NCBI RefSeq assembly: GCF_023156195.1 | Contig: NZ_JAKUKA010000001.1 | Coordinates: forward strand, 3,286,001-3,350,000 | Source: Chitinophaga sedimenti | Lineage (GTDB): Bacteria > Bacteroidota > Bacteroidia > Chitinophagales > Chitinophagaceae | Direction of reading: 5' to 3' | Length of the DNA stretch: 64,000 nt | Shown: piece after piece, positions 41,741 to 52,637 of the stretch | Numbering within the stretch: the stretch's first letter is position 1 | How the letters are laid out: every line of letters begins with the position of its first letter | The notes under the pieces: generated by a model | Databases searched by the model: none | Told to the model about the DNA's origin: nothing | The model's input: only the letters and a program-made list of their open reading frames with translations | Program-made: the position numbers and the translations under genes

Positions 41741-41769
41741 CAAAGCTATCGCTTTTTTGATATTACAAA
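41741..41769 (-). promoter_or_regulatory. Promoter of the small lipoprotein gene
   Basis: On the minus strand: TTTG (41769-41766), 17 bases, TAGCTTTG (41748-41741), 26 bases before the ATG. The spacing is slightly short. Confidence 0.55.
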
Positions 41770-41806
41770 GCATCAAAAAATATAATAAGTACTTTTTTGC
41801 CCTATT

Positions 41807-43124
41807 TTACTTCTTTCTAAAGAAGATTTTCACCGGAACTCCCTGGAAATCAAAGTGGCTGCGCAGTTGGTTTTCCAGGTAATTTTTGTAGGGTTGCTTA
41901 ATATCATCCGGCAGGTTGGCAAAAAATGCGAAAGCGGGTGTATATGTGGGCAATTGCGTTACATATTTTATTTTGATAGGCGTACCGCGTACCACAGGTG
42001 GTTTATACGTTTCTATCGCTTTGAGCATCACGTCGTTCAGCTTGGAAGTAGGTATCTTTTTGGTGCGGTTCTCAGCTACCTGCAACGCTACTTCAATTGC
42101 TTTGAAAATACGTTGCTTGTCCGGAACGGAAGTGAAGATAATGGGCACGTCCACGAACGGCGCCATCCTGTTCTTCAGCTCTTTCTCGTAATCACGGGCA
42201 CTGTTGGTAGCCTTTTCATCGATAAGGTCCCATTTATTTACCAGCACCACGATGCCTTTACCTTTGCGGGCAGCCAGGCTGAAGATGCTCAGGTCCTGCG
42301 CGGTAATGCCTTTTTCGGCGTCGAGCAGCAGCATACATACATCGGCCTCGTCCATCGCGCGGATAGCGCGGATCACGGAGTAAAACTCCAGTCTTCGTGT
42401 ACCTTGATTTACGACGGATACCTGCGGTATCGATCAATATAAAATCTTTCTGGAAGAGTTTGTAGCGGGTGTGAATAGTATCGCGTGTAGTACCTGCAAG
42501 ATCGGAAACGATGTTACGCTCCTCTCCCACCAAAGCATTCAGCAGCGAGGATTTACCAACGTTAGGCTGACCAATGATCGCGATTTTCGGAATGCCTTCT
42601 TCTTCTTTTGACACCTCATCCATTTCGTCGGTGTAGTGCGTTACTACATCGTCGAGCAGTTCGCCGGTACCGCTGCCGGTGATGGACGAAAGGAAAAAAG
42701 TATGTTCGAAACCGAGGCTATAGAACTCAGTAGCATCCAGCAGGCGTTCGCCGTTATCTACTTTGTTCACGACTACATATACCGGCTTTGATGTACGGCG
42801 CAGCTGTTCGGCCATGCTCGCATCGAGGTCGGTGATACCAGTGGTTACATCGCACATGAAGAGGATGACATTGGCCTCATTCATGGCCACGATCACCTGT
42901 TTGCGGATTTCGCGTTCAAATATGTCGTCGCTGCCGGTCACAAAACCGCCCGTATCAATTACGTTAAATGTTTTGCCATTCCAGTCGGCAACGCCGTATT
43001 GCCTGTCGCGCGTAACGCCGCTGAAATCATCAACGATCGCTTTGCGTTGTTCCAGCAAACGGTTGAACAGCGTAGATTTACCCACGTTCGGACGACCCAC
43101 AATAGCTACAGTAAAACCAGCCAT
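41807..43124 (-). CDS. der: Ribosome biogenesis GTPase Der (EngA), two adjacent frameshifts
   Basis: About 440 codons. Two GTPase domains in tandem: G1 GRPNVGKST and NKVD in the first, then [30 protein letters not shown] and NKWD in the second. A C-terminal KH-like domain ends [10 protein letters not shown]. Two single bases (a G and a T) are missing near 42412 and 42400. Der assembles the 50S subunit and is essential in most bacteria. It is 31 bases downstream of era, so the two GTPases are probably cotranscribed. Confidence 0.95.
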
Positions 43125-43155
43125 GGTATTTCTCTTTTTAATTTTTTTCAGTTAA

Positions 43156-44030
43156 TCAGCTAAATCCGTACTCTTTCAAATACGTGTCATTGTCGCGCCA
43201 TTTATTGCGCACTTTCACGAACAGTTCGAGGAACACTTTACGTCCGATGAACTCTTCAATGTCTTTACGTGCCTGCGTTCCCAGTTCACGGATAGATTTT
43301 CCCTTTTCACCAAGAATGATCGCTTTCTGCGTTTCGCGGGTAACGATGATTTCCGCGGTGATTTTAGTAAGGGTATCTTTTTCCTGGAACTGCGTAACGA
43401 TCACGGCTGTGTGATAAGGGATCTCCTCATCGTACAGGTGAAATATTTTTCGCGCACCATCTCCGCAACAAAGAAGCGGGTGGAGCGGTCGGTCAATGTA
43501 TCTTCCGGGTAAAACGGCTCGCTTTCGGGCAGGAATGAAACGATCGTTTCTTTCAGTTCCTTGAGACCTTTTTTCTGCATGGCAGAAATAGTAATCACAG
43601 CTTTCGCACGGCCCCAATTTTTGCATCTTTCGAGCAGTGCTTCGATCTCCTCTTTTGAAAGCACATCCATTTTATTGATGAGCAGGATAATGTTGGGCGC
43701 CTTAAGTTTAAGCGCATCGAACATCTCCAGACTTTCTTCCACGTTGTCGCGGGGATCGAGCATCAGCAACGCCACGTCACTATCTTCCAGGGCCGATTTA
43801 ACGGCGCCCATCATTCTTTCGTGCAGTTTGTATTTTGGATCGATGATGCCAGGTGTGTCGGAAAACACGATCTGGTAGCCGGGTTCGGTAACTACAGCAG
43901 TGATCCGGTGGCGCGTGGTTTGCACCTTGGGCGACACTATAGCCAGCTTCTCCCCTAGCAGCGCGTTGAGCAGCGTGCTTTTCCCAGCATTGGGCTTACC
44001 GAATATGTTTACAAATCCTGCGCGGTGCAT
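43156..44030 (-). CDS. era: GTPase Era, one frameshift
   Basis: About 291 residues. G1 GKPNAGKSTLLNALLG, G2/G3 VQTTRHRI and DTPGI, G4 NKMD, then a C-terminal KH domain (ILGEKGKSIRELGTQARKDIEEF). One A is missing from the A5 run near 43447 (VREKIFHLYDEEIP is restored). Era binds the 3' end of 16S rRNA in 30S maturation. The gene order era-der is common in Bacteroidota. Confidence 0.95.
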
Positions 44031-44114
44031 GGTGTTGGTGTTTAAATTTATTGGGTAGATGAAACGGATGAGGGGGCTAACAGTGATGCAAATATCCGGC
44101 TATCGACCCAAAAC

Positions 44115-44143
44115 AAAAAAGCCGAAACAAGTTCGGCTTTTTT
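44115..44143. terminator. Terminator after tRNA-fMet
   Basis: AAAAAAGCCGAA, 5-base loop, TTCGGCTTTTTT. It lies 10 bases after the tRNA on the minus strand. Confidence 0.9.
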
Positions 44144-44152
44144 GTTTTCTTG

Positions 44153-44224
<72 letters not shown>

Positions 44225-44233
44225 ATGTGGATG

Positions 44234-44264
44234 CAAATGTAGGCTAATTTTCATTGCTGCCAAA
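44234..44264 (-). promoter_or_regulatory. Promoter of tRNA-fMet
   Basis: On the minus strand: TTTG (44264-44261), exactly 19 bases, TACATTTG (44241-44234). The start site would lie only a few bases before the mature tRNA. Confidence 0.8.
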
Positions 44265-44604
44265 TCTTTATTTCAGAAAAAACTTGCAGCATTTGTTTGC
44301 ATTCTCCCGAAAACCTTAATTACAAAGGGTTTCAGATGATGAAAAAACTTTACAATAATTAACGAGCCTACACAACAGTAGATTTTATATTACTGCCGGC
44401 GCGGTACTATACGGGAAAGATCGTGCCAGAGGTGAGGTTGAGGGGGCTCATCTTATAAAAATCTATGCGATATACAGACGCTATTACCAGCCGTAACGGC
44501 AGACAATCCATCTACACACAAAACCACAAACACTATTGCCGGCCCGCAGTAACGATCCGGCAATAGTGTTCAGGCTGCCATGTTGCAGCCGTCATTCCAC
44601 CATT
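44265..44604. other. Intergenic stretch with a 14-bp inverted repeat
   Basis: No gene recognised. A perfect inverted repeat, AACACTATTGCCGG (44529-44542) and its complement (44557-44570), and a smaller GGCTGC/GCAGCC hairpin (44573-44590) follow the ssb stop on the minus strand. They probably end the ssb transcript, although the T tract is poor. The rest (44265-44528) shows nothing. Confidence 0.5.
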
Positions 44605-45000
44605 TTAAAACGGCAAATCATCTGCCGTTTGCGGCCCATACGCCACGGATTCTTCCGGCGCTGCCACACCTTCCGCATTGTCTTTGCGCGCTGATCCCAG
44701 CAGCTTGCACTTGCTCACCAGTACCCGCAAAGAAGCGCCGGGCTTGCCTTCACGATCGGTATACGATTCTACCCGTGGGGCGCCTTCGACAAATACCTGC
44801 TGCCCCTGCGTTAAATACGGGCCGATGTTCGGCTGCCCCCACAAGGCACAATCCGCCCAAACCGTACGTTCGCGCTGCATACCCTGCGCATCTTTAAAGC
44901 GCTCATTGTAAGCTACCGTGAAGTTCAACACCTGCTTACCATTTACTTCTTTGGAAACGGCATTCTGCCCCAAATGCCCAATCATCTGGAATTTGATCAT
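44605..45000 (-). CDS. ssb: Single-stranded DNA-binding protein
   Basis: 131 residues. OB fold with WADCALWG and QGQQVFVEG. The C-terminal acidic tip DDLPF recruits partner proteins of replication and repair. It is shorter than typical SSB (about 150-178) because the linker is brief. Bacteroidota often carry several ssb copies, and this small form may be the secondary one. Confidence 0.93.
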   Translation of the reverse strand: MIKFQMIGHLGQNAVSKEVNGKQVLNFTVAYNERFKDAQGMQRERTVWADCALWGQPNIGPYLTQGQQVFVEGAPRVESYTDREGKPGASLRVLVSKCKLLGSARKDNAEGVAAPEESVAYGPQTADDLPF

Positions 45001-45099
45001 AGTTTGATCTGATTTTAGGTTAACGAATAAAAAATCGGGCTTTTGTTTTTGCGGTGGGGATAATGAAGTTACGTATTTCTCAAAAGCAGCAAAATATTT

Positions 45100-45132
45100 T
45101 TTGCTCTTTTTATTTGCAGCACACTACCTTTG
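45100..45132 (+). promoter_or_regulatory. Promoter of the TPP-riboswitch/TonB receptor unit
   Basis: TTTG (45100-45103), 21 bases, TACCTTTG (45125-45132). The transcript would begin just before the leader hairpins at 45142-45162 (CCGGCT/AGCCGG) and 45166-45182 (GGCAGC/GCTGCC). Confidence 0.7.
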
Positions 45133-45186
45133 TAATGGAAACCGGCTTAAACAACCAGCCGGCAAGGCAGCGGATCGCTGCCGTTT

Positions 45187-45262
45187 CACCTCGGGGTGCC
45201 TTACTATCAGGCTGAGATCAGACCCGTTGAACCTGACCAGGTAATGCTGTTTAGGAAAGGTA
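45187..45262 (+). promoter_or_regulatory. TPP (thiamine pyrophosphate) riboswitch aptamer, THI element
   Basis: The conserved core is present in order: CGGGGTGCC (45192-45200), GGCTGAGA (45210-45217), CCCGTTGAACCTGA, and GGTAATGC (45240-45247), then TTAGGAAAGG. Helix P1 closes by ACCT (45188-45191) with AGGT (45258-45261). It lies 130 bases before the TonB receptor gene, so the receptor should be controlled by thiamine pyrophosphate. TPP riboswitches ahead of TonB receptors for thiamine are established in Bacteroidota. Confidence 0.95.
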
Positions 45263-45294
45263 GGAGAACGTTTTTCCTTACCTGTTATTTTTTG
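45258..45294 (+). terminator. Expression-platform hairpin of the TPP riboswitch
   Basis: AGGTA-GGAGAA pairs with TTTTTCC-TTACCT (one bulged T, loop CGT), followed by TTATTTTTT: a plausible intrinsic terminator. Its 5' base AGGT is also the 3' strand of aptamer helix P1, so the two cannot form fully together. Confidence 0.6.
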
Positions 45295-45394
45295 ATAGTT
45301 GCCATGTACACAGGTACATGCTTTATGTAATGCTGCCTGCTCACGCAGAGAAGTATTACATGTGATTTATTGATGCTAAAAAACAGGCACACAG

Positions 45395-47756
45395 ATGAAA
45401 AATTTCATGCTCCTGGCACTGCTGTTCATCACAGCCGCGGCACAGGCACAGGTAACCGTCACCGGTACTGTTACCAACAAATCTACCGGCCGCCCCATCG
45501 AAGGCGCGTCCGTAACCATTCTCTCCAACGGATCCCTGACCAGTAGCAATGGCTCTTTCCGTATCACCTTGCGCGAACCGGGCAACTATACTATCCAGGC
45601 CAGCTACCTCGGCTTCAGCACCTATAAGGCTTCCATCAGCCTCAGCGCGGGACAAAACTCCGCCGACATCGCCCTGGAAGAAACGGGCCTGTTCGTGACT
45701 CCCGTTGAGATCAGCAGTCTCCGCGCCAGGTCTACCGCACCTTTCACGAAATCTTCGCTCAACGCGGAGGATATCAAAAAGCAAAACCTGGGACAGGATT
45801 TACCGATCCTGCTGAACCAGTTACCCGGCGTAGTAACCAACTCCGACGCCGGCGCTGGCATCGGTTACACCAACTTCCGCGTACGCGGATCGGATGTAAC
45901 CCGCGTTAATATCACCGTGAACGGCATTCCGATCAATGACGCTGAATCACAGGGCACCTTTTTCGTGAATATGCCCGACTTCGCATCTTCTGTAAACAGC
46001 ATCCAGATGCAGCGCGGTGTGGGCACCTCCACGAATGGCGCAGGCGCGTTCGGCGCTACGCTGAACCTCAGCACCAACACATTCAACGAAAAAGCATATG
46101 CTGAAGTAGATAACAGCTTCGGTTCCTTTAACAGCTGGAAACACACCGTGAAAGCCGGCACCGGGCTGCTGAACGAGCACTTCACCGTAGACGCCCGTCT
46201 TTCCAAAATCACCTCTGATGGTTATATCGACAGGGCATCGTCCGACCTGCAATCTTTTTATACTTCGGCCGCTTACATTGCGAAGAAAACCGCGATCCGC
46301 CTGAATGTTTTCGGGGTAAGGAAAAAACCTACCAGGCATGGAACGGTATTGACTCTGCTACCCTGGCCAACAACCGTACCTACAACTCCAGCGGTACCGA
46401 AAAGCCCGGCACTCCGTACGATAACGAAACCGATAATTATCAGCAAACACACTACCAGTTGTTTCTGAATCAGTCCATTAACAGCAACCTGAATTTTAAC
46501 GTTGCAGCACATCTTACACGCGGTAAAGGCTACTATGAGATTTACGTGGCAGATGATCCCTACGCGAATTTTGGCCTGCCCAATCCGGACGTAAACACTA
46601 CTGAAACCGACATGGTTCGCCAGCTGTGGCTCGACAACTACTTTTATGGCGGCGTATTCTCCATCAATCACACCATGAAAAAATTCAACTGGAGCCTTGG
46701 CGGCGGCTGGAATAAATACGACGGCAAACACTATGGTAAAATCATCTGGGCAGAAAACGGCGGCATCGACAAAGACTATAAATGGTATGATCTCGACGCC
46801 ACCAAAACCGATGTAAACGTTTACTGGAAAGGAGAATACTCCCCTATTGAGAAGCTGAGCATCTTTGCAGATATGCAGTATCGCCATGTAGGTTACGACC
46901 TCAATGGCTTCCGTAAAAATCCGACGGTAAGGCAGGATAATAAATACGATTTCTTTAACCCGAAAGTGGGTGTTACTTACCATGTCGACAATCGGCAGTA
47001 TGCTTACGCTTCATTCGCTATCGGTAATAAGGAGCCCAACCGCGATGATTTTGAGGCAGGCGTAGGACAAACACCCAAACACGAAACGCTCCGCAACCTG
47101 GAAGCCGGCTATGTGTATACCGGTCAGCGTGCCGCAGTGCAGGCGAATGTGTATTACATGAACTACAAAAACCAGCTGGTACTGACCGGTAAGGTAAATG
47201 ATGTAGGCGCCTACACGCGCACCAACATCCCGGAAAGCTATCGTTTAGGGCTGGAACTGCAGGGCAGCGTGAAACTTGGCAACTACGTGGATGTAGCCGC
47301 CAACATTGCACTGAGCCGCAACAGGATCAAAAACTTCTCTGAGTATATTGATGATTATGATAACGGCGGACAGAAGATCGAGTCACATGGCGAAACGGAC
47401 ATCTCCTTCTCCCCTGGCGTAACTGCGGGCTACACCTTTACTGTAAAACCTGTTAAAGGTCTTAATATTGACCTGTTAGGCAAATATGTAAGCCGCCAGT
47501 ACCTCGACAATACATCGAACAAAAACCGCAGCCTGGACGGCTATTACACGCAAGATGTACGCCTCAACTACACGGTTCCGCAAAACCTGCTGAAAGAACT
47601 GGGATTACAGTTGATGCTGAACAACGTGTTTAACAAAATGTATGTTCCCAACGGTTATACGTTCAGCTATATTGCAGGCGGACAACTCACTACCGAAAAT
47701 TATTACCTGCCCATGGCCGGCTTTAATATCATGGGGGTGTACACATCAGTTTCTAA
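45395..47756 (+). CDS. TonB-dependent outer-membrane receptor, predicted thiamine uptake, two frameshifts
   Basis: About 787 residues. Signal peptide (cleavage after AAAQA), a carboxypeptidase-like beta domain (residues about 22-100), then the TonB plug (LPILLNQLPGVVTNSDAGAGIGYTNFRVRG) and the beta-barrel. A break lies near 46320. A second lost G in the G5 run at 47733-47737 hides the true end: restored, the protein ends GGVHISF at the TAA 47754-47756, with the C-terminal aromatic residue expected for barrel assembly. The TPP riboswitch upstream identifies the likely cargo as thiamine or a precursor. Confidence 0.9.
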
Positions 47757-47781
47757 CCATACAGTCTTATAAAAACTACAC

Positions 47782-47810
47782 GGCCGTCCCAACAAGGACG
47801 GCCTCTTTTA
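47782..47810 (+). terminator. Terminator after the TonB receptor
   Basis: GGCCGTCC, 6-base loop, GGACGGCC, then a T-rich run. Confidence 0.82.
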
Positions 47811-47812
47811 TT

Positions 47813-49323
47813 TTAATTAGCCGGTGGAAAATTATACGGCATCCATGTTTTCAGATCACCTACCTGTCCGGCAGCATAGCCGCTTGCCGGGATCCCCCAC
47901 TTCATAAAAAACGGTACGAGGTTACGTTTGGCCGCCTTTGAGAAGTTGATCACGAACATATCACGTTTCTCCGGCTGTGTCATGTCTCTCAATTCCGGCG
48001 AGGCCAATGCTGCTTCGTGATAGCTACGGAAAAACGCTTTAAATGTTTCCCAGCCAAACGCTTCCTGCAGCTGGCGGAACATAATTAACCCCAGGAAAGG
48101 TTCCTGTACCCAGTCTTCGTAACGCGCACCGTTGTCATAGTATCGCTTTGTCAGCCGCATAGTCGCTTCATTAGAAACGCCTTCATGCGCACCATCGCGG
48201 CCGCCCATCAGGCGGTCGAACATGTACAGCGAAAAGAAATTACAACTTACTTCGGTAGTGCCATCGAATACAAGATCGTAGTTCTGCATATTGTGCCCCA
48301 GCTCATGAAAGAAACCCCAGTTGGCGCCCCCTTTACTTGGCGTGAGCAACTTTCTCGGATCGGCAATTACATCGGCGCTGATCATGCGTTGCGAAGGAGA
48401 GTGATGGATCATGATCGGGTAACCGCTGTGCATCGCGCCGGCACACATATGTTCGTCGAGCACCAGCCGCTGTGCGCGGTAAAATGGTTGCGGCAGTTGC
48501 GCCAGTTCCATTTCGCCCTGGATGATGGTTTCCCACAATTTCATGACGGCGATGGGATCTTTGATTTGCTGCATCACGCTATCCGGAATGGTGATGATAA
48601 GATTGGGAGAAGCCAGTTCTCCCCAGGGCGCTTTATTATCGCGGAGCATGGCCTGCCAATGTTCGGTCGTGGTTTCGCCGAGTTTGAACCAGGGCGCGGC
48701 AATTGCACCGCTGATCTTCACCGGGCTGGTAAACGCTTTTGCATCCCGTGCAGCAAGTATATACACCAGCCCCCGAACGGAGAAGCGATTTTCAATTCCT
48801 TCCCTTTGATGTGCTGCATCTTCGTGATCGCCGGCATGCGTCGCCAGTCCTCGTTTTCAGCACCCCATTGGTATAATTCGTCGGTGTGCGCACCGATGCA
48901 AACGGCCAATGCACGGTTTTGCAAAGAGTCAGGCAACGTAATGATAACTTCCGCACCCGGCGCGGCATACAGACCGGTGCTATACATCGTCGGTAACCCC
49001 GGATTAGAGAATAGCAATCGATCAGCAATAGGCTGCAACTGACTGCTAATCGGTTCATGCTTTATCCAAACAGTGGTAGTAACGGGCTTCGCGCCGGCTT
49101 TTACATCTCCAGGGAAAATACGCGCGGAAGGATGCGCCTTGATTTGTTTGTTTTGCTGGCTGCCCTGTTGCGCCTTACTCCAAGCAATAACCTGTTTCCG
49201 GATCGTGGTGTCCTTTGCCAGCAAAGGTTTTTCCGGCGTAACGACAAGGGTTTCCGGGGACTGCGCCCGAAGCGAAATAACCGCTAATAATAACGGCAAG
49301 GTCAACATAAATTTAGATGGCAT
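47813..49323 (-). CDS. M60 family (enhancin-like) zinc metallopeptidase, one frameshift
   Basis: About 503 residues from the ATG at 49323, with a signal peptide (MLTLPLLLAVISLRA). An N-terminal beta domain precedes the peptidase, which has HELGH with a downstream Glu in GTTEVSCN. This is the M60 gluzincin arrangement. One G is missing from a G5 run near 48768. M60 peptidases characterised so far act on mucin-type O-glycosylated proteins. Whether this one does is inference. No SusC/D pair is adjacent; the convergent neighbour is the TonB receptor. Confidence 0.85.
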
Positions 49324-49365
49324 AGTAAAGTATTGATAAAGTAATATAGCACATAAATACGCAAA

Positions 49366-49400
49366 CAAAAAAGACCGCCCATGTACGGAGCGGTCTTTTT
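49366..49400. terminator. Terminator after argH
   Basis: AAAAAAGACCGC, 11-base loop, GCGGTCTTTTT. It ends the arginine operon on the minus strand; the A/T flanks make it bidirectional. Confidence 0.85.
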
Positions 49401-49417
49401 AACATTTTAGTATAAAC

Positions 49418-50747
49418 CTAAGCCAGCAAGGCCTCCACGGCTTTATTCACTTTATCGAAATTAAAATCTGCCAGTACTTTATCCATCATGCCTTTGATCT
49501 GCGCAGTACACAAGTTACCGATGCTGCCTTCGTGTGTATGATTCACTTTAGTACCGGTGGTAAAAGATCCGTTTTCGATATCGAGTCCCACTTTTTTATA
49601 GGCCTCACGGAACGGCAAACCTTCCAGTACCAGGTTATTCACGACTTCCACACTAAAAAGATATTTATACTTTTCATCCTGCAGGATGTTTTCTTTTACC
49701 TTGATGTTTTCGATCATGAGCTTTGCCATACGGATGCAGGACGTAAGCGTACCGAATGCCGGGAACAGGCTTTCTTTTAACAGCTGTAAATCACGGTGGT
49801 AGCCGGATGGCAGGTTTACCGTCATCATAGCCACTTCGTTCGGCAGCGCCTGTAGTTTGTTGCAATGCGAGCGGATCAGCTCCCAAACGTCCGGGTTCTT
49901 TTTATGCGGCATAATGCTCGACCCCGTCGTCAGCTCGTCCGGGAAGCCAATAAAACCGAAGTTCTGGTTCATGAACATACAGGCATCCATCGCCATTTTC
50001 GACAATGTAGCTGCGATACCGGATAAGGCGAATGCCACGATCTTTTCGGTTTTACCGCGGCCCATCTGTGCGTACACCACATTGTAATTGAGGTCCTCGA
50101 AACCCAGCAACTGCGTGGTCATGGTACGGTTCAGCGGGAACGAAGAACCATACCCTGCTGCGGAACCAAGCGGGTTTTTATTCACCGTTTTATAAGCGCC
50201 CTGCAACACCGTCAGGTCATCGACCAGGCTTTCTGCATAAGCACCGAACCAGAGGCCGAAAGAAGAAGGCATCGCGATTTGCAGATGCGTATAACCCGGC
50301 AGCAGGTGGTCTTTATACGCCTCACTCTGTTGCTGTAATAAATCGAAGAGCGACTTCACTTCTGCCACCAGCACTTCCAGTTCATGGCGCAGGAACAACT
50401 TCAGGTCTACCAAAACCTGGTCGTTCCGCGAGCGGCCGCTGTGTATCTTTTTACCAACTTCACCCAGCCTGCGGGTAAGCAGCAATTCTACCTGGGAGTG
50501 AATATCTTCTACCCCTTCTTCCAGTTTAAAATCGCCGCTGGTTATTTCTTTGTAGATGTTTTTCAGTTCCTGCTGCAATACCGTCAGCTCGTCTCTCTCC
50601 AGCAAATTGATGGATTGCAGCATGGCGATATGCGCCAGTGAACCCAGCACGTCGAAGGGGGCCAGGTAGGTGTCCATTTCTGGTCTTTTCCTACCGTGAA
50701 CTGCTCCACCGCAGCCAGGGCGGCTTTATCTTTTGCCATAATTTCAT
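49418..50747 (-). CDS. argH: Argininosuccinate lyase, one frameshift
   Basis: About 443 residues. The start is the ATG at 50747 (MKLWQKDKAALAAVEQFTVG); a missing G near 50680 (KDQEMDTYLAPFDV is restored) separates the first 25 residues. Signature GSSIMPHKKNP of the fumarase/aspartase superfamily, catalytic Ser in the flexible loop. HSGRSRNDQV is the substrate-binding stretch. It splits argininosuccinate into arginine and fumarate, the last step. Last gene of the arginine operon. Confidence 0.95.
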
Positions 50748-50770
50748 ATCGCTCGTATTACGATGAACGC

Positions 50771-51838
50771 TTACGCATTCACCTTCGTCAGTAATGTAAT
50801 GTAAGTATCAATACCCTGGCGGATTTCGTCAAGGTATATAAATTCGTCCGCCGTGTGCGAACGGGCGCTGTCACCCGGACCAATCTTGATAGAAGTCCCC
50901 GGGATCAATGCCTGGTCGGATGTGGTGGGCGAACCGTACGGCTTTTTACCCATGCTTAAACCTGCCTGTACAAACGGATGCTCCATCGGGATAAACGATG
51001 GGCGCATACGCATGGAGCGCGGCTTTACATCGCATTGTACGTTTTGCCGGATCGTTTCCAGTATCTCTTCAAGCGTATATTTATCGGTGGCGCGTACGTC
51101 TACGACAAATGAACAATCGGCCGGCACTACGTTATGTGCTTTATTAGACGTCTGAATCACGGTTACGCTCATTTTCACGGGTCCCAGCGTTTCAGACACT
51201 TCCGGGAAGCGGTAATCACGGAACCAGGCAATATCCTTCATCGCTTTATACAGCGCGTTCTCTCCCTCTTCGCGTGCAGCGTGACCAGCTTTACCATGCG
51301 CCGTGCAATCCAGCACCATCAACCCTTTCTCGGCCACGGCCATATCGGTGAGCGTGGGCTCTCCTACGATCGCAAAATCTACCGGCGGCAGATCTTTCAG
51401 GATGCTTTCAATGCCGTTCACGCCACTGATCTCCTCTTCCGCCGTAGCGGCCAGTACAATATTGTAGCGTAAATCTGTTGCCTCATAAAAATGACAGAAA
51501 GCTGCAATCAGGCTCACGAGGCAGCCGCCGGCATCGTTACTGCCGAGGCCAAACAATTTACCGTCCACGATATCCGGCGAAAACGGATCGCGGGTATACT
51601 GTGGATTGGGTTTAACTGTATCGTGATGAGAATTGAGCAGGATCGTGGGTTTGGCGGGATCGAAGTGTTTATTGCGCGCCCAAACGTTATTGAGGTGTTG
51701 TTGATACGTAACGCCCCTGTCTTGCAAAAATTGACCGATAGCAGCTGCTGTCCCCTGTTCCTCACGACTGATCGAAGGAATGGAAATCAGCTGTTGTAAA
51801 AGTCGTACTGCGTCGTCATAGCGTTGTTGGTCCCACAT
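50771..51838 (-). CDS. argE: M20 family N-acyl-ornithine deacylase (ArgE-like)
   Basis: 355 residues, intact. M20 metal ligands in LNSHHDTVKPN, the bridging Asp in GSNDAGGC, the acid/base Glu pair in ATAEEEISG, then GEPT and the C-terminal SDQALIPG. In a pathway using acylated ornithine/citrulline, this enzyme removes the acyl group from N-acylcitrulline. If the carbamoyltransferase upstream uses succinyl-ornithine, this one should act on succinyl-citrulline. Spacing: 2 bases from argB, 23 to argH. Confidence 0.88.
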   Translation of the reverse strand: MWDQQRYDDAVRLLQQLISIPSISREEQGTAAAIGQFLQDRGVTYQQHLNNVWARNKHFDPAKPTILLNSHHDTVKPNPQYTRDPFSPDIVDGKLFGLGSNDAGGCLVSLIAAFCHFYEATDLRYNIVLAATAEEEISGVNGIESILKDLPPVDFAIVGEPTLTDMAVAEKGLMVLDCTAHGKAGHAAREEGENALYKAMKDIAWFRDYRFPEVSETLGPVKMSVTVIQTSNKAHNVVPADCSFVVDVRATDKYTLEEILETIRQNVQCDVKPRSMRMRPSFIPMEHPFVQAGLSMGKKPYGSPTTSDQALIPGTSIKIGPGDSARSHTADEFIYLDEIRQGIDTYITLLTKVNA

Positions 51839-51840
51839 AA

Positions 51841-52632
51841 TCAGCGTATTAATGTACCGGCTACGGCCCCGGAGGTATTTGGCAGCACATCGTTGGCATG
51901 TCCGATCAGCACTTCATTCACCCCGCTTTCGATGGCTGAGAAAGCATTTTCCAGCTTTGGCAAAATACCGTCGGATAATACTCCGTCCGCCAGCAATTGT
52001 TTGTATATGTCACGGTCAATCAGGTTGATGACCGCGTTATCGTCGTTTGCATCGCGCAATACGCCACGTTTCTCGAAGCAATAGATCAGCCGCACCGTGT
52101 AGTGCGCCGATAAAGCGATGGCCAGCGAAGAAGCGATCGTATCCGCATTGGTATTTAAGATCTGCGCGTGACTGTCGTGCGTCAGCGGCGCGAACACCGG
52201 CGTTAAGCCGGCTTCCAACATAGCTTTCAGCGGAGCAACGTTCAACAACGAAGCATCCACATCTCCCACAAAGCCATAATCGATCGTTTTAACCGGGCGC
52301 TTTACCGCGGGAATAATATTGGCATCCGCGCCGGTTAAACCGATGGCGTTGCATTGCAGCGATTGTAATTTAGCCACGACCTGTTTGTTCACCAAACCGC
52401 CGTACACCATGGTCACCACGTCTATCGTATCTGCATCGGTAATCCTGCGGCCATCTACGTATTTGCTTTCGATGCCCAGTTTATCACCGATACGGGTTGC
52501 AATTTTCCCTCCACCGTGAATCAGCACCTTGTGCCCTTTCACCTGCGCAAAATCGGCGAGGAACCTGTCCAGCAGCGCGGGATTATCAATTACGTTGCCA
52601 CCAACTTTAATTACATACAATGCTTCCGCCAT
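51841..52632 (-). CDS. argB: N-acetyl(acyl)glutamate kinase
   Basis: 263 residues, intact. Amino-acid kinase fold: KVGGNVIDN, the glycine loop HGGGKIATRIG, GADANIIPAVKR, and the C-terminal nucleotide site. It phosphorylates N-acylglutamate. The short form without an N-terminal helix suggests an arginine-insensitive, non-hexameric enzyme. Five bases after argF' and 2 before argE. Confidence 0.93.
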   Translation of the reverse strand: MAEALYVIKVGGNVIDNPALLDRFLADFAQVKGHKVLIHGGGKIATRIGDKLGIESKYVDGRRITDADTIDVVTMVYGGLVNKQVVAKLQSLQCNAIGLTGADANIIPAVKRPVKTIDYGFVGDVDASLLNVAPLKAMLEAGLTPVFAPLTHDSHAQILNTNADTIASSLAIALSAHYTVRLIYCFEKRGVLRDANDDNAVINLIDRDIYKQLLADGVLSDGILPKLENAFSAIESGVNEVLIGHANDVLPNTSGAVAGTLIR

Positions 52633-52637
52633 GAATC

